A DNA stretch of 64,000 nt, from positions 29,720 to 93,719 of the forward strand of contig PXSA01000039.1 of NCBI GenBank assembly GCA_003023565.1, given 5' to 3'. Every line of letters starts with the position of its first letter. The stretch's first letter is position 1. Below are positions 48,360-58,308 of the stretch, piece after piece. The notes under the pieces are model-generated. The model was not told where the DNA came from. It saw only the letters and a program-made list of their open reading frames with translations, and did no database searches. This stretch comes from Halobacteriales archaeon QS_9_68_17 (GTDB lineage Archaea > Halobacteriota > Halobacteria > Halobacteriales > Natronoarchaeaceae). The position numbers and the translations under genes are program-made.

Positions 48360-49343
48360 ATGGCAACCGAGCCCACGGCGACCCCCAGGTCGGTCTCCGA
48401 CTACGTCTCCGTCGACACTCTCGGTCGGTACGGTCCGATACTCGGGTTGATAGGGCTGTACTCGTTTTTCGCGGTCAACACGGCGAACTTCCTCTCGTAC
48501 CCCAATCAGCTGAACCTCTTCCGACAGGTCTCGATCATCGGTATCCTCGCTGTCGGGAGCACGTTCGTCATCCTCTGTGCGGAGATAGACCTCAGCATCG
48601 CCGAGATGATGGAGTTCACCGGGCTGTTCATCGCGTCGCTCGCGACGGGCGGGTTGCTCTCCAGCGCGGTCCCGGTCCCGCTCGCCGTCCTCGCCGGGTT
48701 CGGTGCCGCCGTCGTCCTCGGAGGCATCTCCGGGTTCGTGACCAGTCGGTTCGGCGTCCCTTCGTTCATGACGACGCTGGCGATGCTGTTTCTCGCGGAC
48801 GGGTTCGGACAGATCGTCTCCTCCAACCGGCCGATCATCGGCCTGCCCGACGCGTTGCTCCGGCTCGGAAGCGGGAGCACCTTCGGCTTCCCGAACATCG
48901 TGATCACCTTCCTGCTTCTCCTCGCGGTGTCGCAGTTCGTGCTCTCGTACACGCGGTTCGGCCTGTACCTCTACGCGGTCGGCGGCGACGCCGACGCCGC
49001 CGAACTGATGGGGATCGACGTGCGGTTCGTCCGGATGGGCGTACTGGTGCTCTCGGCCGTCTTCACCGTCGTCGCGGGTATCGTGATGATGGGTCGCATC
49101 GGGAGCGCGACGCCCAACATGGGGTCGAACCTCCTGTTGCCGCCTATCGCCGCGGTCATCCTCGGCGGGACCGACCTGTTCGGCGGCCGGGGGAACATGA
49201 TCGGCACCCTCATCGGCGTCCTCATCCTCGGATCGCTGTCGAACGGCCTCAACCTGATGGGCATCGACCCCTCCGGTCAACTCGTCGCGCAGGGCATCGT
49301 CCTCATGGTCGCGGTCCTCGCAAACGTGGCCGGGGACCGCTAA
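48360..49343 (+). CDS. Sugar ABC transporter permease (RbsC/FrcB type)
   Basis: FRQVSIIGILAVGSTFVILCAEIDLSIAEMMEFTGLFIASLA...RFGVPSFMTTLAMLFLADGFGQIV...GIDVRFVRMGVLVLSAVFTVVAGIVMMGRIGSATPNMG. Confidence 0.92.
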   Translation: MATEPTATPRSVSDYVSVDTLGRYGPILGLIGLYSFFAVNTANFLSYPNQLNLFRQVSIIGILAVGSTFVILCAEIDLSIAEMMEFTGLFIASLATGGLLSSAVPVPLAVLAGFGAAVVLGGISGFVTSRFGVPSFMTTLAMLFLADGFGQIVSSNRPIIGLPDALLRLGSGSTFGFPNIVITFLLLLAVSQFVLSYTRFGLYLYAVGGDADAAELMGIDVRFVRMGVLVLSAVFTVVAGIVMMGRIGSATPNMGSNLLLPPIAAVILGGTDLFGGRGNMIGTLIGVLILGSLSNGLNLMGIDPSGQLVAQGIVLMVAVLANVAGDR

Positions 49344-49430
49344 ACGCGGCCTGCGACGGTAACTTCACGCCGTCGACGCGCTCCGACTCACCGGTATAAC
49401 TATAAACGAGCCAATGTAATCGATCAGTGC

Positions 49431-50405
49431 ATGCCAACACACACCAGCAGGCGGTCCGTGTTGCAGGGGGCGACAGCGGCCGGGGTTGTCGGCCTCGGGG
49501 GTTGTCTCGGTCTCGGTAGCGGAGGCGACGACGCGGAGAACCAGACGGCGCTTTCGGTGCCGACGCTCGAGTTCACGTTCTTCGCGCGGATGCAGAACGC
49601 GTTCGACGACGCCATCGACGAGCGCGACGACCTCGGGGGGTCGTTCTACGATGCCGGCAATTCGCAGGAACAGCAGGTTTCGGACCTCGAAACGCCGGTC
49701 TCGCAGGGGGTCGACTTCATCATGGTCGCCCCCATCACCGCGGAGGGTATCAGCCCGGTCGTGGAGCAGGCCAACGAGGCCGACATCCCGATCGTGACTA
49801 TCGACCGAAACATCGCCGAGGGCGACGCCGCTACGTACGTCGCCTCCGACAACGTGGAACTCGGTCGCCGCTCGATGGAACTGTGCCGCGGGTTCATGAG
49901 CGACCTCTCGGACGCGGACGAGTACAACGTCGTCGAACTGCAGGGAACGCAGGGCGCGAGCGTCACCAACGACCGCGCCGAAGGCGCGAGCGAAGCGATC
50001 GACTCGGCGGACGACCTGACCCTCCTCGACAGTCAGGGAGCCGACTTCTCCACGGAGGAGGCCGTGAGCGTGATGGAGGACTTCATCACGAGCCACGGCG
50101 ACGACATCGACGGCGTGTACGCCCACAACGACCTGATGGCGCTCGGCGCTCACCAGGCCGTCAGCAACGCCGACATCGGCGACGTTGCGACCACCGGCAT
50201 CGACGGGAGCGAGGCCTGGGTCGAAGAGATCCAGGAGGTCGACCACTACGGGACCCTCGCTCAGTTGCCCGAGGAGATGGTCCGCCAGAGCATCGACTAC
50301 GGCTTGCAGGCCGCTGACGGCGAGGACCTGGACGATTACTATCGGATCGAGGGACTGGAAGTGACGAGCGAGAACGCCGGAGACTACCTCGACGAGTACT
50401 TCTGA
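49431..50405 (+). CDS. Sugar ABC transporter substrate-binding lipoprotein (RbsB/FrcB type)
   Basis: Lipobox VVGLGGCLGLG; SQEQQVSDLETPVSQGVDFIMVAPITAEGISPVVEQANEADIPIVTIDRNIAEGDAATYVASDNVELGRRSMELC. Confidence 0.9.
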   Translation: MPTHTSRRSVLQGATAAGVVGLGGCLGLGSGGDDAENQTALSVPTLEFTFFARMQNAFDDAIDERDDLGGSFYDAGNSQEQQVSDLETPVSQGVDFIMVAPITAEGISPVVEQANEADIPIVTIDRNIAEGDAATYVASDNVELGRRSMELCRGFMSDLSDADEYNVVELQGTQGASVTNDRAEGASEAIDSADDLTLLDSQGADFSTEEAVSVMEDFITSHGDDIDGVYAHNDLMALGAHQAVSNADIGDVATTGIDGSEAWVEEIQEVDHYGTLAQLPEEMVRQSIDYGLQAADGEDLDDYYRIEGLEVTSENAGDYLDEYF

Positions 50406-50479
50406 CGCGGCCGCCCGACCTCGACCCCGGCCTCTACGCGGCGTCGGTCAGCGAAAAACGACGGCACGCCGAACCGGTT

Positions 50480-51919
50480 TCAGTAGTTGTCGTACACCGT
50501 CTTGCTGATGGTGTAGAAGTCGAGTCCGGCGTCGCCCTGTTCGCGGTAGGTCTCGCTGGAGGAGTCTTTCACGCCGCCGAACGGGACGTGGAGTTCCAGA
50601 CCGGTCGTCTTCTCGTTGACCTTCACGACGCCGGCTTCGACCTCGTCGACGAAGCGGTTCGCTTCGGTATGGTCGTTCGTGACGATGCCCGCCGAGAGAC
50701 CGTAATCGACGTCGTTCGCGACAGTGAGGGCCTCCTCGTAGCCGCTGACGGGAACGACCGACAGCACCGGACCGAATATCTCCTCCTGAGCGATCCGGTA
50801 GTCGGGGTCGACGTCCGAGAAGACGGCGGGTTCGACGAAGTAGCCCTCGCGGTCCAGCGCCGCGCCGCCGGTTTCGAGGGTGGCACCCTCGCGCTGACCG
50901 ACGTCGACGTAGTCGACCGTGCTCTCGAGTTCGGACTCGCTGACGTGCGGACCCATATCGGGGTCGTCGAGACCATGACCCGGTTCGATGACCTCGGCGC
51001 GGTCAACGACCGCGTCCACGAACTCGTCGTAGACGCCCTCGTAGACGATGGCGCGAGAGCAGGCGGTACAGGCCTGTCCGGTGACGCCGAACGCGCCGTC
51101 GGTGACGACGTCCGCGGCCTCCTCGACGTCCGCCTTGTCGGAGACCACCGTCGGGTTCTTCCCGCCCATCTCCATCTGGACGCGCTTGCCGTCCTCGGTC
51201 GCCGTGTCGTACACCTGCTCACCGACCTTCGTACTACCCGTGAACGAGACGGCGTCGACGTCGGGGTGGCTCGCGATGGTGCCGCCCACCTCGCTCCCCG
51301 GGCCGGTGACGACGTTGAGCGCGCCGGCCGGCAGGCCGGCCTCGTCGAGCGCGTCCGCCATCTCGTGGACCACGCCGGGCGCGAGCGACGCGGGCTTGAT
51401 GACCACCGTGTTCCCGGCCGCCAGCGCGGGCGCGGTCTTCCAGGCGGGGATGGCGATGGGGTAGTTCCACGGGGTGATCAGGCCCGCGACGCCGACCGGT
51501 TCGTTTCTCGTGTAGAGGACCGTGTCCCGCGAGCTAGCGCCTTTGACCATGCCGCCGAGGTCGCTCGCCTTCGCGCCGTAGTAGTCGAAGATATCGATCG
51601 CGCGCTGGACCTCGCCGCCGGCCTCGGCCCGCGTCTTGCCCTCCTCGCGCACGAGCAGTTCCGTCAGTTCCTCCTTCCGTCCGGCCAGTACGGCGCTCGT
51701 CCGCGAGAGGACGCGGCCGCGTTCCGGACCCGGCGTCGTCCCCCACTCCTCGCTCGCGGCGGCGGCGGCCTCGACGGCCGCTTCGGTGTCGTCCGCGTCG
51801 GACTGCGGGTAGGTCGCAACGGCCTCGTCGGGATCTGCGGGGTCGTACGTCTCGAACGTCTCTCCCGTACTTGCTTCTCTCCGTTCGCCGTCCACGTAGT
51901 TCAGGCGCTCGTCTGGCAT
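50480..51919 (-). CDS. Aldehyde dehydrogenase (2-oxoglutarate semialdehyde dehydrogenase candidate)
   Basis: GLITPWNYPIAIPAWKTAPALAAGNTVVIKPASLAPG...VSFTGSTKVGEQVY...EMGGKNPTVV...GVTGQACTACSRAIV...EEIFGPVLSV. Confidence 0.92.
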   Translation of the reverse strand: MPDERLNYVDGERREASTGETFETYDPADPDEAVATYPQSDADDTEAAVEAAAAASEEWGTTPGPERGRVLSRTSAVLAGRKEELTELLVREEGKTRAEAGGEVQRAIDIFDYYGAKASDLGGMVKGASSRDTVLYTRNEPVGVAGLITPWNYPIAIPAWKTAPALAAGNTVVIKPASLAPGVVHEMADALDEAGLPAGALNVVTGPGSEVGGTIASHPDVDAVSFTGSTKVGEQVYDTATEDGKRVQMEMGGKNPTVVSDKADVEEAADVVTDGAFGVTGQACTACSRAIVYEGVYDEFVDAVVDRAEVIEPGHGLDDPDMGPHVSESELESTVDYVDVGQREGATLETGGAALDREGYFVEPAVFSDVDPDYRIAQEEIFGPVLSVVPVSGYEEALTVANDVDYGLSAGIVTNDHTEANRFVDEVEAGVVKVNEKTTGLELHVPFGGVKDSSSETYREQGDAGLDFYTISKTVYDNY

Positions 51920-52047
51920 ACGTGCGAGAGTCGTTCCGTACGTTCAAAACGTTTTGCGATCGGCGATGCCAGAACGCCTCCCGGGCGGGTCGCGCTGCCA
52001 TCCGCGCCGACGGGAGTTTTATGACGAACTGGCACGTCGTCCCCTCC

Positions 52048-52911
52048 ATGCGATACTTCCGTCTCCCCGACGGCGACGGCTCCCGCCTCGTCGCCGCCGC
52101 CGACGACCACGCCTACGACCTGACCGCCGCGAAACCACGTCTCGACGACTTCGGCGACCTCGCCGCCGCGGCGGACGTCGCGGGGACCAGCGTCGACGAG
52201 GTGGCCGCCGGACTGACCGACGATGCCCCGACGATCGAGCGCGGGTCGCTCTCGGAGGCGCTGCTGCCCGTCGTCCCGGAAGAGGTGTGGGCCGCGGGCG
52301 TCACCTACGAGATCAGCGAGGCCGCACGGGAGGAAGAGAGCGGCATGCCTGAAGTCTATCTGGACGTTTACGAGGCCGAGCGTCCGGAGATCTTCTTCAA
52401 GGCGACCCCCGGTCGGACGGTCGGTCCGAACGAGGCCGTCGGCGTCCGCGAGGACTCCTCGTGGAACGTGCCGGAACCCGAACTCGCCGTCGTCACGTAC
52501 GACGGACGGATCGTGGGCTACACCGTCGGCAACGACGCGAGCAGCCGCGAAATAGAGGGCGATAACCCGCTCTATCTCCCGCAGGCGAAGGTGTACGACC
52601 GGTGTTGCTCGATCGGTCCCTGCGTCACCGCCGCGGAGGCCATCGATCCCCACGACCTCGCGATATCGATGGAGATCCGACGCGACGGGGAGGTCGTCTA
52701 CGAGGACGAGGCGTCCACCAGCGAGATGGCCCGGACCTGCGAGGAACTGGTCGACTGGTGGCGCGCGCACGACGTCGTGCCCGAACTGGGCGTCCTGCTC
52801 ACCGGCACGTCGCTCGTCCCCGAGGAAGGGTTCACGCTCCGGCCCGGCGACGTGGTCAGTATCAGCATCGACGACGTGGGCGAACTGGTAAACCCCGTCG
52901 TCGAAGTCTGA
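52048..52911 (+). CDS. FAH-fold 2-keto-3-deoxy sugar-acid dehydratase candidate (XylX-like)
   Basis: MRYFRLPDGDGSRLVAAADDHAYDLTAAKP...WAAGVTYEISEAAREEESGMPEVYLDVYEAERPEIFFKATPGRTVGPNEAVGVREDSSWNVPEPELAVV...GNDASSREIEGDNPLYLPQAKVYDRCCSIGP. Confidence 0.82.
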   Translation: MRYFRLPDGDGSRLVAAADDHAYDLTAAKPRLDDFGDLAAAADVAGTSVDEVAAGLTDDAPTIERGSLSEALLPVVPEEVWAAGVTYEISEAAREEESGMPEVYLDVYEAERPEIFFKATPGRTVGPNEAVGVREDSSWNVPEPELAVVTYDGRIVGYTVGNDASSREIEGDNPLYLPQAKVYDRCCSIGPCVTAAEAIDPHDLAISMEIRRDGEVVYEDEASTSEMARTCEELVDWWRAHDVVPELGVLLTGTSLVPEEGFTLRPGDVVSISIDDVGELVNPVVEV

Positions 52912-53439
52912 CGACCGGTGCCGTTCATCAGCAACGAACTCGAATCGACTCACTCGGCCCGCGCTCCGCGGTTCTGCCGTCGAGTCGTTGCGGGCGCGAG
53001 ACCCGCCTCACGGACGAAGCGGCCGCTACGGCGGCGTTTCGTTGGGGGACGCGGACCCCACAGAGGACGTTCGGTTCCGAGACGACGGCGTTCGGTACGA
53101 ACAAACGCACTATCGGGATGGACGGTACGATGTGGAGGCCCCACGTCGACAGCACGGCCGTCACACGACGGCCGAGACGACGTATCAGTCGAGCGGAGTT
53201 CCGCGTTCGACACGTGACGAGAGTTCGTCAGTGAGGCATCCGACGGGTGACGCGGCGACAGCGAAAGCGAGCGAGTCGGTCGATTCGCGGGTCCGTCCGC
53301 CCTGTATTACAAAGTTACGCTTGTAAAGATATGTCCGGCGGGTAGGCGGGGGTCGACCCGTCTGCGCACCCGTTCGGGCGGAGCGTTCGGGAGCAGTGAA
53401 ACCCGAATCTATTTGTGAGCCACACCCCTTGATTCGGCT

Positions 53440-55383
53440 ATGAAACCGGCTACACTCTCCGTCGAGAACATCGGCGGCATCGAGTCCGCGGAAGCGGAAC
53501 TGCCGCCGGGGGTAACGGTCCTCGCCGGGCCGAACGCCTCGAACAAGACGTCGTTCCTGCAGGCCGTGATGGCCGGACTCGGGAGCGACCAGGTCTCCCT
53601 GAAAGGAGACGCGGAGGAGGGCCGCGTCGAACTGGGCCTTCATGAGGAGACGTACGGACGCTCGTTCACTCGGACGGGCGCGGGCGTCTCGTCTTCCGGG
53701 GACCGCTACCTCGACGATCCGGAACTCGCCGATCTGTTCGCCTTTCTGCTGAAGTCGAACGAGGCCCGCCGGGCGGTCGAGGCCGGCGCGGACCTCCGCG
53801 AACTCATCATGCGTCCGGTCGATACGAACGCGATCCAGGACGAGATCGAACGACTGCAGGAGGAGAAGTCCGGACTCAACGACGAACTGTCCGAGTTGCA
53901 GTCGTTGAAACAGCGCCTCCCCGACCTCGAAGGGCGCCAGCAGTCCGTCGAGGACGACATCGAAGCGACCCGCGAAGCACTCGAAACCGTCGAGGAGGAA
54001 CTCGACGACGTGGACGCGTCCGTCGAGGACCGCCGCGAGGACAAGAACGAACTCGAAGAGAAACTGTCCGAACTGAGCGAGGTGCGCTCCGAGTTAGAGG
54101 ACGTACGCTACGACATCGAGACGAAGCGCGAGAGCCGTGACTCCCTGCAGGAGGAGCGACGCGAACTCGAAGAGCGCGAGGCGGAACTCGAAGCCGTCCC
54201 CGAGACCGAACTGGAGACGCTGGAGGAACACATCGACGACCTGCGACGACAGAAGCAGTCACTCGACGCCGAGATCAGCGAACTGCAGAACACGATCCGC
54301 TTCAACGAGAAGATGATCGACGACGCCCGAGAGGGGACGCATCCAGCGATACCGACCGCCACCGACGGCGGCCAGTCGGGCGCGGTCACCGACCAACTGC
54401 TCGGGGGAAATCAGGAAACCGTCTGCTGGACCTGTGGCTCCGAGGTCGACATCGACCGGATCGAGGACACCCTCGAGAACCTCCGGCACCTGCGTCGGCA
54501 GAAACTCGACGACAAGGACGACCTCGAAACCGAACTCGACGAGTACAAGGAGCGCAAGCGCGAGTACGAGCGCCAGCGGACAAACGCCGAGCAGGTCACC
54601 CAGCGGATCGCCCGGACGGAGACGGAGATCGAGACGACCGAGAGCGCGCTCGGTCGGCTCACGGACCGGCGGGACGAGTTGATGACGGAAGTCGAGCGTC
54701 TGGAGGCCGAAGTCGAGGAACTGGAGTCGGAGACGTACGAGGAGGTGCTCGACCTCCACCGGAACGCGAACGAACTGGAGTACGAACTCGGTAAACTCGA
54801 GAGCGAGCGCGACGACCTCGGGGACGAGATCGAGGAGGTCGAGGCGGAGATCGAGCGCGAGGACGAGGTCGAGTCCCGCCGCGAGGCGATCCAGGACGAA
54901 CTGGTCGACCTCAGGACGAAGATCGACCGGATCGAGGCGGACGCCGTCGAAGAGTTCAACGAGCACATGGACGAGGTGCTGACGATCCTCGACTACGAGA
55001 ACATCGAGCGCATCTGGATCGAGATCGTCGAGACGGAGGTCCGCGAGGGCCGGCGGAAGGTACAGCGGAACGCGTTCGAACTCCACGTCGTCCGCAGTAG
55101 CGACGGCGGGGTCGCCTACGAGGACACCGTCGACCACCTGAGCGAGAGCGAGCGCGAGGTCACCGGACTGGTGTTCGCGCTGGCGGGCTATCTGGTCCAC
55201 GACCTGTACGAGCAGGTGCCGTTTATGATCGTGGACGCGCTGGAGCCGATAGACTCCGACCGCATCGCCGCGCTGGTGGAGTACTTCGAGTCCTACGTCG
55301 ACTACCTCGTGGTCGCCCTCCTGCAGGAGGACGCCGAGGCGCTGGAGGTCGACCACCACACCGTCTCCGAGACCGGCGCGTGA
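53440..55383 (+). CDS. Archaea-specific SMC-related protein (orphan paralog)
   Basis: MKPATLSVENIGGIESAEAELPPGVTVLAGPNASNKTSFLQAVMAGLGSDQ; long coiled coil; hook TVCWTCGSEVD; LSESEREVTGLVFALAGY; VPFMIVDALEPIDSDR. Confidence 0.85.
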   Translation: MKPATLSVENIGGIESAEAELPPGVTVLAGPNASNKTSFLQAVMAGLGSDQVSLKGDAEEGRVELGLHEETYGRSFTRTGAGVSSSGDRYLDDPELADLFAFLLKSNEARRAVEAGADLRELIMRPVDTNAIQDEIERLQEEKSGLNDELSELQSLKQRLPDLEGRQQSVEDDIEATREALETVEEELDDVDASVEDRREDKNELEEKLSELSEVRSELEDVRYDIETKRESRDSLQEERRELEEREAELEAVPETELETLEEHIDDLRRQKQSLDAEISELQNTIRFNEKMIDDAREGTHPAIPTATDGGQSGAVTDQLLGGNQETVCWTCGSEVDIDRIEDTLENLRHLRRQKLDDKDDLETELDEYKERKREYERQRTNAEQVTQRIARTETEIETTESALGRLTDRRDELMTEVERLEAEVEELESETYEEVLDLHRNANELEYELGKLESERDDLGDEIEEVEAEIEREDEVESRREAIQDELVDLRTKIDRIEADAVEEFNEHMDEVLTILDYENIERIWIEIVETEVREGRRKVQRNAFELHVVRSSDGGVAYEDTVDHLSESEREVTGLVFALAGYLVHDLYEQVPFMIVDALEPIDSDRIAALVEYFESYVDYLVVALLQEDAEALEVDHHTVSETGA

Positions 55384-55419
55384 GGGCTGACCCCGCCGTC
55401 GCCGACAGGTCGCCTCGCC

Positions 55420-55688
55420 CGCTCGGAAGCGACCCTCCGTCTCAGTGCCCTCGAAGGAGGCGACGTTGACGACGACGAGGGTGAGCAGCAAGACCGCGGA
55501 GGGCAGGCCGAACGCGAGCGACAGTCCGCGTCGGTCGGCGAGCGGTCGAAGCGGTCGCCGGCCCACTTCGTGGCGAACAGGCCCGCGAGGGTCAGCGAAA
55601 GACCGACCACCGCGACGTGTGCCCCTCCAGGTACCGACGTCGGAACGAACAGTAGTCCGTAGCCGAACACGGCCGCTCCGAGGAGCAC
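55420..55688 (-). pseudogene. Small membrane protein with a frameshift
   Basis: VLLGAAVFGYGLLFVPTSVPGGAHVAVVGLSLTLAGLFATKWAGDRFDRS continues in a second frame as LADRRGLSLAFGLPSAVLLLTLVVVNVASFEGTETEGRFRAGEAT. Confidence 0.55.
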
Positions 55689-55880
55689 CGCTAGTACGCC
55701 GAACGACCTATCGGTCTAGATCGAGGTATTTTTGTCACGGAGGAATAAACGACGGGCGACACGGTAAAGCTCCGTATGTGCGCTGCTACGCGGCGACACA
55801 GGTCGTCCGCTCTCGACGTTCGACGTACGTACCGGCATCGACCACTGGAGACGGCGTTTCGGACGACGCGGACCGTTGAC

Positions 55881-56651
55881 TCAGACGTGTTCCCGGGGGA
55901 GCAGCGCCTCGAACTCCCGGTCGTTCAGCCAGTCACAGAGCGCGACGAGTTGCTCGCAGGCGGTTTCGAACATCCGCTCGCCCTTTTCGGCGGTGGCGTC
56001 GGTCTGGTCACCGAGCGCGCCGTTTCCGGTGTTGTCGGCGGCGTCGTAAAACGTCCGGGCACCGTGGACCACCGTCCCCGCCTCCGCGACGCTGGCGATG
56101 CCGCCGTCCCGGGCGTCCGCCAACCGCTCCTCGTGGACGAGTTCGGGCGCGAGATACTGGACCAGCGCCGTCTCCTTCGGTCCGGCGTGGGGGCCGTTCT
56201 GCGCGAACAGGTCGTCGACGAGGTCGGGGATGCTATCGTTCCACATCCACTCGATCGCGTAGGCCTCGCGGTCCGCTCTGAGCCGACGGCCGACCTCGCG
56301 GAGATGCGGGACGTTGCCGCCGTGTGCGTTCACGTAAACGACCCGGTCGATCCCGTGGTAGGTGAGGCTACGGGTGAGCGACTCGACGTACTCGCGAAAC
56401 GCCGTCGGACTCACCCACATCGTCCCGTGGAACTGGCGGTGATGGGAGCTGACGCCGACGGTCACCGTCGGCGTACGGAGGACGCCCGCGCGGTCCGCCG
56501 CCTCGCGGGCGAACGCTTCGGCGATCAGGTGGTCGGTCCCCTCCGGCAGGTGCGGTCCGTGCTGTTCCGTCGACCCGAGCGGGACGAGCGCGAGGGATTC
56601 GGTCTCGAAATACGACCCCAGGTCCGGCCATGCTTCGTCGCCGAGGTACAT
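55881..56651 (-). CDS. Creatininase family protein
   Basis: LALVPLGSTEQHGPHLPEGTDHLIAEAFAREAADRAGVLRTPTVTVGVSSHHRQFHGTMWVSPTAFREYVESLTRSLTYHGIDRVVYVNAHGGNVPHL. Confidence 0.9.
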   Translation of the reverse strand: MYLGDEAWPDLGSYFETESLALVPLGSTEQHGPHLPEGTDHLIAEAFAREAADRAGVLRTPTVTVGVSSHHRQFHGTMWVSPTAFREYVESLTRSLTYHGIDRVVYVNAHGGNVPHLREVGRRLRADREAYAIEWMWNDSIPDLVDDLFAQNGPHAGPKETALVQYLAPELVHEERLADARDGGIASVAEAGTVVHGARTFYDAADNTGNGALGDQTDATAEKGERMFETACEQLVALCDWLNDREFEALLPREHV

Positions 56652-56727
56652 GTTGCCCGTCTAACGGCCTCGCGGTGCATTAACGATGGGGCCTTGGAGA
56701 GAGTCGGTCAGCGTCGGGCGGGTCGTA

Positions 56728-58107
56728 TCAGTCGTCGGCGCTGCTGCGCGCTTCCATCATCGACGCGGCTCTCCCGGCCCAGCCGCCCCAGTGGAAGCCG
56801 ACCGCCACCACCGCCATCGACCAGACGTAGTGGAGCACGACGCCGGCGTAGACGCCGACGACGCCGTAACCGAAGACGACGCTCGCGAGGTAGGAGAAGC
56901 CGAGGAAGAAGCCGAACAGCCCCGTCACGCGGGCCAGCAGGGGCGTCCGCGTGTCGCTGCCGCCCTGCAACGCGCCGGAGAGCGCGACGAACACGGCGAG
57001 GAACGGCGCTGCGACGCCGTACGCCCGCGCGAACCCGGTGCCGTAGGCGAGCGTGGCCGGGTCGTCGGTGAACGCCTGCGCGACGACTTCCGCGCCGAGG
57101 ACCAGCGCCGCCCCCAGCGCCCCGACTGTCACTAGCCCGAGCGCCGCGGTCGCCCAGCCGTCGTACCGCGCCTCGTCGGCGTCGCCCCCGCCGAGGGACT
57201 GGCCGACGACGATGCTCGCGCCCACGTTGTAGCCGCGTGAGAGCGGACTGGTGAACTGCTGGTAGACGCGGCGGCCGACCTGATAGCCGGCGTGGACCTC
57301 GGTGCCGAACGCGACGAGCAGGGCGTTGAACGGGAACTCGGCCCCCGCCTCGGCGACGCCCTCTCCGATCTTCGGCAGGCTGATCCGGAGGAGTTGTTTG
57401 GCGATAGTGAGGTCCCGCGGTCTGGAGAGTCCGGCGTCCGTGTACGAACTCGCGATAGCGAGCGTCAGCGCGACCGCCGTGAACGCGTTTCCGAGGGCGG
57501 TCGCGAGGCCGACGCCCACGATGGCGAGTTCGGGGAACGGGCCGATGCCCAGTCCCAGCGCGACGCTCGCGACGATGTTGAGCCCGTTCGAGACGCCGTT
57601 GACGTACATCGGCGTCCGGGTGTCGCCGGTCCCCTGAAGCGCGCGTGCGGCGACGAGGCCGACGTGCCGGGCCGGACTCGTCGCGAAGACGATGGCGAGG
57701 TACGCCCCGCCCATCCGGGCGACCGAGCCCGGCGCTCCGAGGAGCGCTATCGCCCACTCCCCGAGGAGGACGCCGAAGACGGCGAACGGGAGGCCGCTGA
57801 GGAGGCCCAGCAGGAGCGCCTGCGCGATGGCCTCGTCCCTCGCCCCGGTCGCGTCCCGCCCGGTGTCCTGACTGGAGAGCGCGATCCCGCCCGCCCCGAG
57901 GCCGAGTCCGATCCGGAGTGGGAGTCGCGCGTACAGGTCGGCGAGGCCGATGGCGCTTATCGCCGCGGGCGAGAACAGCCCCGTCACGACGATGTCCACA
58001 GTGCGCATCAGCGTCCGGAGGACGTGTTCGGCCGTGACGGGCCACGACAGCGAGAGGACGCGCCGCCAGACCGCGAACAGTCTCGTTCTCGCGGGGACGA
58101 GGGACAC
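56728..58107 (-). CDS. MATE family efflux transporter
   Basis: WPVTAEHVLRTLMRTVDIVVTGLFSPAAISAIGLADLYARLPLRIGLGLGAGGIALSSQDTGRDATGARDEAIAQALLL; 12-TM pattern. Confidence 0.9.
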   Translation of the reverse strand: MSLVPARTRLFAVWRRVLSLSWPVTAEHVLRTLMRTVDIVVTGLFSPAAISAIGLADLYARLPLRIGLGLGAGGIALSSQDTGRDATGARDEAIAQALLLGLLSGLPFAVFGVLLGEWAIALLGAPGSVARMGGAYLAIVFATSPARHVGLVAARALQGTGDTRTPMYVNGVSNGLNIVASVALGLGIGPFPELAIVGVGLATALGNAFTAVALTLAIASSYTDAGLSRPRDLTIAKQLLRISLPKIGEGVAEAGAEFPFNALLVAFGTEVHAGYQVGRRVYQQFTSPLSRGYNVGASIVVGQSLGGGDADEARYDGWATAALGLVTVGALGAALVLGAEVVAQAFTDDPATLAYGTGFARAYGVAAPFLAVFVALSGALQGGSDTRTPLLARVTGLFGFFLGFSYLASVVFGYGVVGVYAGVVLHYVWSMAVVAVGFHWGGWAGRAASMMEARSSADD

Positions 58108-58308
58108 GGTCGATGGTCGTCCCCTCGGCTGTTGATGGTTCCGGAATCGGCAGCGCGTACGCCGGCGGCTCGTTCACCGCCGGCGAGCAGTCGTCCCGTG
58201 ATCGCACCGCATGCGGGCGATCTCCGACCGGTTCCCCGCGGGTTGGCAATGCATACCATGAATTAAAACACAGTATTTAATTCCCTTGGGTTATTAGCAG
58301 AGACATCG

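Noticed and set aside
55776-57071. 431-aa + ORF antisense to creatininase and MATE genes
   Set aside because: Shadow ORF degenerating into RRRR-rich sequence.
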